A stretch of DNA of 64,000 bases from Curtobacterium sp. MMLR14_010 (GTDB taxonomy: Bacteria; Actinomycetota; Actinomycetes; Actinomycetales; Microbacteriaceae): contig NZ_MJGV01000026.1 in assembly GCF_001865015.1 (NCBI RefSeq), forward strand, positions 1-64,000. The letters run 5' to 3'. This document shows positions 37,891 to 46,069 of the stretch, piece by piece. The notes beneath the pieces were generated by a model. It worked only from the letters and a program-made list of their open reading frames with translations. It ran no database searches and was not told the origin of the DNA. The stretch's first letter is position 1, and each line of letters begins with the position of its first letter. Both the position numbers and the translations under genes were made by a program.

Positions 37891-38763
37891 ATGGCCATCG
37901 ACGACCGACCCGCCCCGCCCACCACCGCTCCGTCCCGGCGTCGATCGGTCCCCGCCGAGATCTCGCGCTCGTGGCTGCTCGTCTCCGGCACCGCGTCCGA
38001 GCGCTTCGACGGCGCCGTCCGGTCCCGTGCCGACCAGGTCATCCTCGACATCGAGGACGCCGTCGACCCCGCCGCGAAGCCCGCGGCTCGGTCCACCGTG
38101 GCCGAGTGGCTCACCGGCGGCGGTGACGCCTGGGTGCGGATCAACGACGTCACGACGGACTTCTGGGAGGACGACGTCGAGGAGCTCCGCGGGCTGCCCG
38201 GGCTGCAGGGCGTCATGCTCGCGAAGACCGAGAGCCCGGCGCAGGTCACCGACACGTGGCACCGGCTCGGCGGCCACACCCCCGTGATCGCCCTCGTCGA
38301 GTCCGCCCTGGGCATCGAGGAGTCCGTGTCGATCGCCAAGGCGCAGGGTGCGTTCCGCCTGGCGTTCGGCAGCGGTGACTACCGCCGCGACACCGGCACC
38401 TCGTCCGACACGCTGGCGATGGCGTACCCGCGGTCCCGGCTCGTGGTCGCGTCCCGCGTGGGCGACCTGCCCGGCCCGATCGACGGCCCCACGGTCGGCT
38501 CGTCGCACCCGATCCTCCGCGAGCAGTCGCAGGTGGCGGTGTCGCTCGGCCTGACCGGCAAGCTCTGCCTGGACACCGAGCAGCTGCCCGTCATCAACGA
38601 GGTCATCTCCCCCACCCCGACCGACGTGGCCTGGGCGCAGGACTTCCTCGACGACTTCGAGGCCCGCGGGCGCGTCATCCGCGACGGCTCCGACCTGCCC
38701 AGACTCGGGCGCGCCCAGAAGATCCAACGACTCGCCGAGGCCTTCGGCGTGGAAGCACGCTGA
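37891..38763 (+). CDS. HpcH/HpaI aldolase / CitE-like lyase
   Basis: The 290-residue protein belongs to the citrate-lyase beta-subunit-like family of Mg-dependent CoA-ester or keto-acid aldolases. Visible family pieces are WLLVSGTASERF, VILDIEDAV with the metal-binding acidic pair, LVESALGIEE and the FGSGDYRRD metal segment. No citrate lyase alpha or gamma subunit is nearby, so it is a stand-alone enzyme such as malyl- or citramalyl-CoA lyase. The ATG at 37891 is the only plausible start before the conserved part. A membrane-protein gene follows 7 bp later. Confidence 0.85.
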   Translation: MAIDDRPAPPTTAPSRRRSVPAEISRSWLLVSGTASERFDGAVRSRADQVILDIEDAVDPAAKPAARSTVAEWLTGGGDAWVRINDVTTDFWEDDVEELRGLPGLQGVMLAKTESPAQVTDTWHRLGGHTPVIALVESALGIEESVSIAKAQGAFRLAFGSGDYRRDTGTSSDTLAMAYPRSRLVVASRVGDLPGPIDGPTVGSSHPILREQSQVAVSLGLTGKLCLDTEQLPVINEVISPTPTDVAWAQDFLDDFEARGRVIRDGSDLPRLGRAQKIQRLAEAFGVEAR

Positions 38764-38770
38764 GGACACG

Positions 38771-39217
38771 ATGACCTGGTCAGCTCCCGACCCCGCCCGC
38801 CGCCCCGATGCGGCAGCCGATGCCTGGGCACGGGGAGGCTCGACGCTCTTCCCGCCCGGCAAGCTCGCCGACCGGATCTCCACCGTGCTGCTCCTGGTGT
38901 TCGGGGCGGTGCTGACGGTCGTCACGACGATCGTCGCCGTCGTCGCGATCGCCTCGGCCACGGCGTCGTGTGACGCGGCTGCGGGCTGCACACCCGGCGG
39001 CTGGTTCGGCGGCGCCGCGATCGCGGTCGGTGGGGCGTTCGTGATCGGTGTCGCGACGGTCGTGCTCGCGATCGGCGCGTGGGTGCGGCGGCGGACGTCG
39101 TGGTGGATCGCCGCGGTCGGCTTCGTGCTCGCGATCGTGTGCATCACGATCGGCGGGGTCGTGTTCGTGCAGGCGTCCGACGGCGCGGCGGCGGGGTCGA
39201 GCAGCACGGTCGCGTGA
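38771..39217 (+). CDS. Small membrane protein, function unknown
   Basis: The 148-residue protein has a charged N-terminal 30 residues and three membrane segments (about 37-63, 79-103 and 112-134), with a Cys pair in the first extracytoplasmic loop (ASCDAAAGC). No known domain is recognised. GAGGA lies four bases before the ATG, and the gene starts 7 bp after the lyase gene, so they form one operon. A role in transport of the lyase substrate is not supported by any motif. Confidence 0.68.
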   Translation: MTWSAPDPARRPDAAADAWARGGSTLFPPGKLADRISTVLLLVFGAVLTVVTTIVAVVAIASATASCDAAAGCTPGGWFGGAAIAVGGAFVIGVATVVLAIGAWVRRRTSWWIAAVGFVLAIVCITIGGVVFVQASDGAAAGSSSTVA

Positions 39218-39575
39218 GCGGGCGGGGTCGCCCCCTCCGACTCGGAACGACAACGCCGCTGTCGTATGACCTCGACGTCGTCGCACCATGCGCACGCACG
39301 CGCCGACATCGCATGCGTCGAACGACTCCTGCGACGTCGACCCATGCGCACGCACTGCATCCGTCGACATGATCCGACACGACGGACGTCGAACGACACG
39401 TGCCACGTCGCACGATGCGGACGCAGGCCGCGGGCCCTGGACCCAGCCACCCACAGGACGGGAGGCTCGGTGCCAGGCCGCCACGAGCCTCCAGGCCGGT
39501 GGGTGGGGACCACGCACCGCGCGCACGCCGCCCCGTTCCTGAACCCCGTCGCGCGGCACAGCGCATGCTGGGCCC
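39218..39575. repeat. Gene-free region with degenerate repeats and a hairpin
   Basis: About 39265-39420 holds three degenerate copies of a roughly 55-60-bp unit rich in ACGTCG and CATGCGCACGCAC (clear copies at 39289-39301 and 39341-39353). It is lower in GC than the surroundings. It is followed by a hairpin with outer arms CCACCCAC/GTGGGTGG (39447-39454, 39499-39506) that encloses GGGAGGCTCG and CGAGCCTCC. No coding sequence is supported. Confidence 0.55.
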
Positions 39576-40451
39576 ATGAAGCAGCGAACCATCGGTGACA
39601 CCGACGTCAGCGCGATCGGACTCGGCGGCATGCCGATGTCCATCGAGGGACGACCCGACGAACGGCGTTCCATCGCCACCATCCACGCCGCGCTCGAAGC
39701 GGGCGTGACCCTCATCGACACCGCGGACGCCTACCACCTGGGCGGCCACGACGAGGTCGGCCACAACGAGGAGCTGATCGGCCGCGCGGTCCGTGAGTTC
39801 CACGGCGACGCCGGCAGCGTGCTCATCGCCACGAAGGGCGGGCACCTCCGTCCCGAGGCCGGCAACTGGACGCAGAACGGCGACCCCGCCTACCTCAAGG
39901 AGGCGGCGAAGGCGTCGGCGAAGCGCCTCGGCGTCGAGACGATCGACCTGTACCAGTTCCATCGTCCGGACCCGGCCGTGCCGTACGCGGACTCGATCGG
40001 GGCGCTCGCGGAGCTCCTCGACGAGGGCGTCATCCGGATGGCGGGCATCTCCAACGCCGACGTCGACCAGATCCGGCAGGCGAACGAGGTCCTCGACGGG
40101 CGCCTCGTCTCCGTGCAGAACCAGTACTCGCCGGCGTTCCGGACGAGCGAGGCCGAACTCGAGCTCTGCGACGAGATGAGCATCGCCTTCCTGCCGTGGA
40201 GCCCGCTCGGCGGCATCGCCGGCGCGTCCGACCTCGGCACGACCTACCAGGACTTCGCCACCGTGGCGCGGGACCGTGGGGTCACGCCGCAGGTCATCGC
40301 GCTCGCGTGGGAGCTGGCGAAGAGCGACGTCGTCATCCCGATCCCCGGTGCGTCGCGCCCGCAGTCGATCCTCGACTCCGTGACCGCGGCCACCATCCGC
40401 CTCCGTCCGGAGGACATCGACCGGCTCGACCGGTCGCTGGCGACCGCCTAG
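39576..40451 (+). CDS. Aldo/keto reductase
   Basis: NADPH-dependent oxidoreductase of 291 residues. The catalytic tetrad is visible: Asp in LIDTADAYHLGG (about 49), Tyr (about 54), Lys in IATKGGHL (about 89) and His in YQFHRPDP (about 128). The C-terminal PIPGASRP NADP-phosphate binding segment is present. The ATG at 39576 has CATGCT six bases upstream and no ribosome site, so it may be leaderless. It stands alone, ending at a hairpin. Distinct from the fucose-dehydrogenase-type reductase at 60.6 kb. Confidence 0.88.
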   Translation: MKQRTIGDTDVSAIGLGGMPMSIEGRPDERRSIATIHAALEAGVTLIDTADAYHLGGHDEVGHNEELIGRAVREFHGDAGSVLIATKGGHLRPEAGNWTQNGDPAYLKEAAKASAKRLGVETIDLYQFHRPDPAVPYADSIGALAELLDEGVIRMAGISNADVDQIRQANEVLDGRLVSVQNQYSPAFRTSEAELELCDEMSIAFLPWSPLGGIAGASDLGTTYQDFATVARDRGVTPQVIALAWELAKSDVVIPIPGASRPQSILDSVTAATIRLRPEDIDRLDRSLATA

Positions 40452-40467
40452 TCCGCAGCAGACGACG

Positions 40468-40504
40468 ACGCGCCCCGACCCTCCTGACGGGAGGCTCGGG
40501 GCGC
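40468..40504. terminator. Bidirectional terminator with GGGAGGCTCG motif
   Basis: Arms CGCGCCCCGACCCTCC (40468-40483) and GGGAGGCTCGGGGCGCG (40488-40504) pair almost completely across a TGAC loop. It lies between the aldo/keto reductase gene and the convergent lipoprotein gene. Confidence 0.72.
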
Positions 40505-40546
40505 GTCCGGCGTGCGGGCTGCGGTCAGCCGGTGGCTGAGCGCGGT

Positions 40547-40611
40547 CGGCTCGGCCGGGCTGTGCTCGGCTCAGCCTGGCTGTGCTCGGCTCGGCCTGGT
40601 TCGGCTCAGCC
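40547..40611 (+). repeat. 20-bp tandem repeat CGGCTCrGCCkGGCTGTGCT
   Basis: Two full 20-bp units (40547-40566, 40567-40586) are followed by shortened units to 40611, where the repeat enters the 3' end of the lipoprotein gene. The repeat may be variable between strains. Confidence 0.75.
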
Positions 40612-41043
40612 GCAGACCTTGCTGAGCGACTTCGTCGAGGACTGCGCGTCCGTGATGGCGGACTGGAGCTTCGTGGCGTCGGCCGAGGCCGGGTCCTTCG
40701 CGTACGTCTCGAGCTGGCCGACGAGCTTCGAGAACGACTGCTCGAACTCGGACGCCGCAGCGTGGACCTGCTCGTTCGAGACGTCGTCGGTCGCGGCCTT
40801 GAGCTTCGCGTCGAACTCCTGCAGCTCGGAGACGGCTTTCTTCGGGTTGCTCTGCAGGTTCGTGGTCTGCTCCTGCAGCTCGCTCGACACCGACTTCATG
40901 TCGCCCTCGAGCGACTTGCACGCCGCCGCCTTCGACTGCGCCTTCGGTGTGGGCGTCGCGTCGGCGCCGGACCCGCCCGAGGCACAGCCCGCGAGCAGCA
41001 GGGCCGTGACGACGGCGGTGGTGAGTGCGGCGGTCTTCTTCAT
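40606..41043 (-). CDS. Lipoprotein, helical, function unknown
   Basis: The 145-residue protein has a signal peptide with lipobox LLAGC (Cys20) and a mature part that is nearly all alpha-helical and polar (about 45-140), with heptad-like spacing in KSLEGDMKSVSSELQEQ. A last cysteine is two residues from the end and could pair with a cysteine near 46. The ATG at 41043 gives the correct signal length. It would be anchored to the outer face of the membrane. No domain is recognised. Confidence 0.75.
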   Translation of the reverse strand: MKKTAALTTAVVTALLLAGCASGGSGADATPTPKAQSKAAACKSLEGDMKSVSSELQEQTTNLQSNPKKAVSELQEFDAKLKAATDDVSNEQVHAAASEFEQSFSKLVGQLETYAKDPASADATKLQSAITDAQSSTKSLSKVCG

Positions 41044-41141
41044 GGTGGTGGTCCCCCCAGGTCGTCGCGGGCCAGGGCGGCCCTCGGAACGACGCCGAGC
41101 GTACACACGGTCCACGCGGACGGACGCGTACCGTCGAGGAC

Positions 41142-42119
41142 ATGCAGGCCATCACCTTCGACGCCCCGGGCGACGAGCACGTCCTCACCCTCTCCGAACT
41201 CCCCGACCCGACGCCGGCTGCCGGCGAGGTCCTCGTCGAGGTCGCCGCCGCCGGGGTCAACAACGCCGACCTCCAGCAGCGCCAGGGGAACTACCCGCCG
41301 CCGCCCGGCGCCTCGGACGTGCTCGGCCTCGAGGTCTCCGGCACGATCCGCGCCCTCGGTGCCGACGTCACCGGGTGGGCCGTCGGCGACCGCGTGTGCG
41401 CCCTGCTCGCCGGCGGTGGCTACGCCTCGCTCGCGGTGGTCCCCGCGTCGCAGCTCCTCCCCGTGCCGGACGGGCTGGACCTCGTCGAGGCGGCCGCGCT
41501 GCCCGAGGCCGCCTGCACGGTGTACTCGAACCTCGGCATGCTCGCCGGGCTCCGCCCGGGGCAGACGCTCCTGGTGCACGGCGGCACGGGCGGGATGGGG
41601 TCTCACGCCGTCCTCTGGGCGAAGGCCCTGGGCGCGCGGGTGATCGCGACCTCGGGTGGGGAGCGGAAGGTCGCAGCCGCCCGCGAGCTCGGAGCCGACC
41701 TGGTCATCGACCACCGCACCGAGGACTTCGTCGCCCGCGCGAAGGAGTTCACGGACGGCGTCGGCGTGGACGTCGTGCTCGACGTCGTCGGTCCGGACTA
41801 CCTGGAGCGGAACCTCGACGTGCTCGCGCCGAACGGGCACATCGCCGTGATCGCGTCGGGCAGTGGCACCGAGGCCCCGCTGCCGTTCGGTCTGCTCATG
41901 CGCAAGCGCGCGACGATCAGCGGCACGACCCTGCGCGCCCGGCCCCTCGCCGAGAAGGCCGCGATCGTCGAGGCCGTCCGCGCCGACGTCTGGCCGTTCG
42001 TCGTGGACGGTCGGGTGCGCCCGGTCGTCGACGCCGTGCTGCCGCTCGCCGAGGCCGCCGAGGCGCACCGCCGCATCGCGTCCGGCGACGTCATCGGGAA
42101 GCTGCTGCTCACGCCGTAG
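41142..42119 (+). CDS. NAD(P)H quinone oxidoreductase (zeta-crystallin-like MDR)
   Basis: Zinc-free medium-chain reductase of 325 residues. GroES-like N-domain with AAGVNNADLQQRQGNYPPP and the Rossmann domain with LLVHGGTGGMGSHAVLWAKALG (about 145-166), as in PIG3/quinone oxidoreductase enzymes. The ATG at 41142 is preceded by TACCGT seven bases upstream and no usable ribosome site, so the mRNA is probably leaderless. It is divergent from the lipoprotein gene and convergent with the lectin gene. Confidence 0.9.
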   Translation: MQAITFDAPGDEHVLTLSELPDPTPAAGEVLVEVAAAGVNNADLQQRQGNYPPPPGASDVLGLEVSGTIRALGADVTGWAVGDRVCALLAGGGYASLAVVPASQLLPVPDGLDLVEAAALPEAACTVYSNLGMLAGLRPGQTLLVHGGTGGMGSHAVLWAKALGARVIATSGGERKVAAARELGADLVIDHRTEDFVARAKEFTDGVGVDVVLDVVGPDYLERNLDVLAPNGHIAVIASGSGTEAPLPFGLLMRKRATISGTTLRARPLAEKAAIVEAVRADVWPFVVDGRVRPVVDAVLPLAEAAEAHRRIASGDVIGKLLLTP

Positions 42120-42212
42120 GGCGCCGGCGTCCGCCGCACGCGCCCGTCGGTCCGCTGCGGTGCACGCAACCGCCGCTCCGCAGCGGACCGATCACCGGCT
42201 CGTGACGACGAC

Positions 42213-43712
42213 TCAGATCCAGGTGCTCGCCCCGGCGCACGGTTCGAGTGTCGAACGCCGTTCGGTCGACGACAAGCAGAGGCCGCTCCGCGCGTTCACC
42301 AGGTGGCCGTCCGCATCCCACGACCAGTGCTGGTTGTCGCCGCCGTTGCACGTCCATGCGTTCACCGGCGACCCCGGGGTCGTCCCGTTGGCGTCGAGGC
42401 AGAGGTCGAGTGCGGTCAACTCGCCGCGCGGTCCGTTGCCCCAGCGCTGGTTGTCGCCGCCGGTGCACGACCACGAACCGACGGGGGCACCCGCCCAGGT
42501 CGCATGGTCCAGCAGATCGAGGCACCGTCCACCGTCACGGATGGGGGCCCCGGTGAGCACCGGCGGGTCTGCGGGCTCAGTCGTCTCCGGGAGCGTCCAG
42601 CGTGTTGCGCTCGCGCACGGCTGCAGCGTCAGGCCCGCAGCCGTCGGTGAGCCCGGGACGCTCGACGACGACAGGCACGCCCCGCTCTGTGCGCCCCGGA
42701 GCCTGCCGTCCGCGGTGGTCTCCCACTGCTGGTTCGTCCCGCCCGTGCAGGACCAGATCGTGACAGCGGACCCGACCGACGACCCGTTCGCGTCCAGGCA
42801 TCGGTACTGCGTGCGGAGCGAACCGTCCGCCGCGTGCACCCAGTTCTGGTTGGTCCCCTGGTGACAGCTGGTCCAGACGTCCACCAGCGCGCCGTTCCCG
42901 GTACCGCCCTGCAGATCCAGACAGGCACCGTCCGAGGCGACGACGTGGCCCCCGGCGGAGTTCCCGAGACCGTTCTGCTGCACGGTGTCCGTCGCGCGTT
43001 CGACGAGGCGGGTCCCCGCTGCACAGGTGGTGCTGGTCGACGTCGAGGTGCGAGTCGCCTGGACCCCGTCGGCGCCGACCGGAGTGCTGACCGTCATGCT
43101 CGAGAAGGCCTCGTCCTCGCAGCGTGCTTCGTCGGAGTTCCAGTCGAAGTACTCGGTCCAGCTGCCGATGTCCTGCGAGACGCGCCCACCGGCGGGCGTC
43201 TTCACGCTGCCGAGCAGGTGTCGCTCGCCCGAGGTCAGGTCGTCGATCCCGCCGGTGATCCAGCCATCGGGCGCCACGGTCAGCCGCGTCCGGTACGTGT
43301 GGCCGGCTTCGGGTCGTATCCCCTCGATCCGGCAGCTCGAACCGCTGCCGTCCTCCTCGAACGTGATGCACTTGGCGTCCGGCCCCGGCCTGCCGCCGGT
43401 GGAGTCCCAGATGCTCATGAGGAACTGACCCGACCCGTTCTTCCAGCGCTGCATCCCGATGTACCCGCCGGCGCTCTTGGTCAGCCCGAACTGTGTCGAC
43501 CAGTAGACGTTGGCATCGCCGGGTGAGACGTCGAGCCGCTGCGTCTGCGTGAACCCGGCCACCGGGGCGTCGAACGACGCGTTGACGTAGCTTCCCGGGG
43601 TCTGGCCCGTGGCGTTCGCCGCATCGGCCGCGACGACCGGGGTGACGAGCCCGCCGACCAGGCACACCAGAGCTGTCAGGCCACGAGACCGAGCGTGTTT
43701 GATGTTCCACAT
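42213..43712 (-). CDS. Secreted protein with two ricin-type lectin domains
   Basis: The 499-residue protein has a Sec signal peptide (about 1-30). Its N-terminal half (about 35-230) is a beta-rich region of unknown family with NVYWSTQFGLTK and FEEDGSGSSC, resembling DUF3472-like lectin-associated domains. Two ricin B-type beta-trefoil lectin domains (about 255-375 and 385-499) follow, with repeated C-L-D and QxW motifs (NQNWVH, NQQWET, NQRWGN, NQHWSW). Such domains bind galactose- or xylan-type glycans. No catalytic residues are recognised, so it may be a glycan-binding protein. The ATG at 43712 was chosen because CAGAAT lies seven bases upstream and the signal peptide fits. Confidence 0.8.
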   Translation of the reverse strand: MWNIKHARSRGLTALVCLVGGLVTPVVAADAANATGQTPGSYVNASFDAPVAGFTQTQRLDVSPGDANVYWSTQFGLTKSAGGYIGMQRWKNGSGQFLMSIWDSTGGRPGPDAKCITFEEDGSGSSCRIEGIRPEAGHTYRTRLTVAPDGWITGGIDDLTSGERHLLGSVKTPAGGRVSQDIGSWTEYFDWNSDEARCEDEAFSSMTVSTPVGADGVQATRTSTSTSTTCAAGTRLVERATDTVQQNGLGNSAGGHVVASDGACLDLQGGTGNGALVDVWTSCHQGTNQNWVHAADGSLRTQYRCLDANGSSVGSAVTIWSCTGGTNQQWETTADGRLRGAQSGACLSSSSVPGSPTAAGLTLQPCASATRWTLPETTEPADPPVLTGAPIRDGGRCLDLLDHATWAGAPVGSWSCTGGDNQRWGNGPRGELTALDLCLDANGTTPGSPVNAWTCNGGDNQHWSWDADGHLVNARSGLCLSSTERRSTLEPCAGASTWI

Positions 43713-43728
43713 GCCAGACATTCTGGCA
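43712..43728. promoter_or_regulatory. Operator-like palindrome over the lectin-gene promoter
   Basis: TGCCAGA-CAT-TCTGGCA is a perfect 7+7 palindrome that begins on the first base of the lectin start codon and covers its CAGAAT -10-like hexamer (43725-43720). Binding of a regulator would block transcription. Confidence 0.45.
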
Positions 43729-43826
43729 CGGGGCGCCGACACCTCCGGTTGCGCTCAGGCCGCCGCTCGACGTGCGTTGCGCCGAGGAGCCGGCGGGGCT
43801 GTGTGCGCCGGTGGACAGGGTCGTCA

Positions 43827-43890
43827 GGCGCCGACGCGGGCGAGGAACTCGACGAGCATGGAGTGTTGCGGGGCGCCGAGGACCGCGGAC
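43827..43890 (-). pseudogene. Duplicated 3' fragment of the ABC ATPase gene
   Basis: On the minus strand this stretch encodes GAPQHSMLVEFLARVGA and a stop, nearly the same as the C-terminus of the intact ABC ATPase at 44439-45179 (DAPQHPALVEFLARVGA). It has no start and no upstream part. It marks the left end of a tandem-repeat array, as if the gene end was copied along with the array. Confidence 0.75.
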
Positions 43891-44438
43891 ATTCCGCCCC
43901 GGCACGACGGGGCGCGAAGCGCGCACCGGGGCGCGAACCGGCGCCGCACCACCGGTGCCGGCCCGCACCACGCACGGACGCGGTGCGAGCCCGCTTCCGT
44001 TGTGCGGATCCGGACGGCACCGCCTGGAGGCCCGGCGCGCGCCCGGCGGGCTGGCGCCGGGCCTCCAGGCCGACGGATCGCGCCCGCCCGCGGACGTCGC
44101 GCCCCGGCACGACGGGGCGCGAAGCGCGCACCGGGGCGCGAACCGGCGCCGCACCACCGGTACCGGCCCGCACCACGCACGAAGGCGGCGCGAGCCCACT
44201 TCCGTTGTGCGGACGCGAACGGAACCGCCTGGAGGCCCGGCGCGCGCCCGGCGGGCTGGCGCCGGGCCTCCAGGCCGGGAGTCGCGCCCGCCCGCGGACG
44301 TCGCGCCCCGGCACGACGGGGCGCGAAGCGCGCACCGGGGCGCGAAGCGGCGCCGCATAACCGGTGCCCGCTCGAACCACGCACGGACGCGGCGCGAGCC
44401 CGCTTCCGTTGTGCGAATGCAGACGGAACCGCGGCGCG
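43890..44438. repeat. About 205-bp tandem repeat array (two full and one partial copy)
   Basis: The landmark GCCCCGGCACGACGGGGCGC recurs at 43896, 44101 and 44305, giving periods of 205 and 204 bp. Each unit holds this palindrome, a CGCACCGGGGCGCGAA segment, a GCGAGCC...TTCCGTTGTGCG segment and, in the first two copies, a long hairpin built on TGGAGGCCCGG/CCGGGCCTCCA. The third copy lacks that hairpin. There is no coding potential beyond GC-driven shadow frames. Confidence 0.9.
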
Positions 44439-45179
44439 TCAGGCGCCGACGCGGGCGAGGAACTCGACGAGCGCGGGGTGCTGCGGGGCGTCGAGGACCT
44501 CGGCGGGAGTGCCCTGCTCGACGACCTCGCCGCGGTGCAGGAACACGATGCGGTCGGCGACGTTCCGCGCGAAGTGCATCTCGTGCGTGGTCATCAGGAT
44601 CGTGGAGCCCTGCAGCTTGAGCTCGGTGACCAGGTCGAGCACCTCCCCGACGAGCATCGGGTCGAGGGCGCTCGTGACCTCGTCGAGGAGCAGGAGCTCG
44701 GGGTCGGACGCGATCGCCCGGACGATCGCGACGCGCTGCTGCTGCCCGCCGGAGAGCCGGTCCGGGTAGGAGCCCGCGAAGTCGGCAAGGCCGATCCGGT
44801 CGAGGAGCCGACGGGCGGTCTGCTCCGCCGTCGCTCGGTCGACGCCGTGGACCTTCCGCGACGCCAGGGTCACGTTGTCGAGCACGGTGATGTGCGGGAA
44901 CAGGTTGAACTGCTGGAAGACCACGCCGATGCGCGCCCGGGTGGCGTCGACGTCCACGCGCGGGTCGGAGATGTCCGTGCCCTGCAGCAGGACCTGTCCG
45001 TCGTCGATGCCCTCGAGCAGGTTCACGGTCTTGAGCAGCGTCGACTTGCCCGAGCCGGACGCCCCGATGACACAGATGACCTCGTGCCGGTCGACGGTCA
45101 GGTCGATGCCGCGCAGGACCTCTTGGTCGCCGAACGCCTTCCGGAGCCCACGGAGCTCGAGGACGGGTGCGTCGGTCAT
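44439..45179 (-). CDS. Polar amino-acid ABC transporter, ATPase subunit
   Basis: ATPase of a PAAT-family importer. The 246-residue protein has Walker A GASGSGKST (about 39-47), Q-loop VVFQQFNLFPH, signature LSGGQQQR, Walker B LLLLDEVTSALDP and the switch histidine in TTHEMHFA. Its start overlaps the permease stop by four bases. The last 60 bp are duplicated at 43.83 kb. It forms a complete system with the permease and binding protein upstream. Confidence 0.93.
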   Translation of the reverse strand: MTDAPVLELRGLRKAFGDQEVLRGIDLTVDRHEVICVIGASGSGKSTLLKTVNLLEGIDDGQVLLQGTDISDPRVDVDATRARIGVVFQQFNLFPHITVLDNVTLASRKVHGVDRATAEQTARRLLDRIGLADFAGSYPDRLSGGQQQRVAIVRAIASDPELLLLDEVTSALDPMLVGEVLDLVTELKLQGSTILMTTHEMHFARNVADRIVFLHRGEVVEQGTPAEVLDAPQHPALVEFLARVGA

Positions 45180-46066
45180 ACGGTGCCACCGATCTGTTCA
45201 CGCCGCTGCTGCCGACGGGCGATCGCGTCCGTGACCCGGATGAGCGGCAGGCTGATCACGACGAAGAGCAGGCCGGCGACCAGGTACGGCGTGAAGTTGT
45301 AGGTCTCCGCCTGGGCGATCTGCGCCGAGCGGACGGCGTCGACCGCGCCGAGGATCGACACCAGGCCGACGTCCTTCTGCATCGAGACGAAGTCGTTCAT
45401 CAGCGCGGGGGTGACCTTGCGGATCGCCTGCGGCAGCACGACCAGCCGCAGCGTCTGGGTGTGGGACAGGCCGAGCGACCGCGCGGCCAGGCGCTGGGAC
45501 GGGTGCACGGCCTCCATGCCGGCGCGGAGCACCTCGGCGACGTAGGACGAGTACGTCAGCACGATCGCGATCGTGCCCCAGAACTCCGGGGGCAGCCGGG
45601 GGAAGACGCCGAGACCGGGCAGGCCGAAGCCGACCAGGTACAGCACGATGATGAGCGGCAGACCGCGGAACAGGTCGGTGTAGGCGGTCGCGAGCATCCG
45701 TAGTGGGAAGAACACCGGGCTGCGCAGGCCTCGGACGACGGCGAGCACGGTGCCGAACACCGCGACGCCGATCGAGGCGAAGAACAGGATCCGCACGTTC
45801 AGCCACAGGCCGAGCAGGATGTCGGGGAACGTCGAGGCGGCGACGCCCGGGTCGAAGAACGACTGCTGGACGGCGGCCCAGCCCGGGGTGTTGACGACGC
45901 CGAAGTACGCGATCGCCAGCACGACGAGCGTCGAGACGACGGACATGACGACGGAGCGGCGGCCGCGCTGGCGGCGCCAGAGCCGTCGTTCGAGCTCGAT
46001 CTGGCTGGGTGCCGGCGCCGGTGCCGCGACCGGGGTGCCCGCGCCGGCTCCTGCTGGGAGGGTCAC
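45176..46066 (-). CDS. Polar amino-acid ABC transporter, permease
   Basis: The 296-residue protein has an N-terminal proline/alanine-rich cytoplasmic part (1-35), then about five membrane segments in the order typical for His/Glu/Gln/Arg/opine permeases. The DLFRGLPLIIVLY loop and the EAA motif (AARSLGLSHTQTLRLVVLPQAIRK, about 190-215) contact the ATPase. The GTG at 46066 lies three bases after the binding-protein stop. The substrate within polar amino acids is not determined. Confidence 0.92.
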   Translation of the reverse strand: MTLPAGAGAGTPVAAPAPAPSQIELERRLWRRQRGRRSVVMSVVSTLVVLAIAYFGVVNTPGWAAVQQSFFDPGVAASTFPDILLGLWLNVRILFFASIGVAVFGTVLAVVRGLRSPVFFPLRMLATAYTDLFRGLPLIIVLYLVGFGLPGLGVFPRLPPEFWGTIAIVLTYSSYVAEVLRAGMEAVHPSQRLAARSLGLSHTQTLRLVVLPQAIRKVTPALMNDFVSMQKDVGLVSILGAVDAVRSAQIAQAETYNFTPYLVAGLLFVVISLPLIRVTDAIARRQQRREQIGGTV

Positions 46067-46069
46067 GTG

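Noticed and set aside
43824-44384. A minus-strand open frame through the 205-bp repeats
   Set aside because: The product repeats with the DNA unit and has no start signal; only its last 17 codons match a real protein, as a duplicated gene end.
43890-44438. CRISPR array
   Set aside because: Units of about 205 bp repeat in full with no unique spacers, and no cas genes are nearby.
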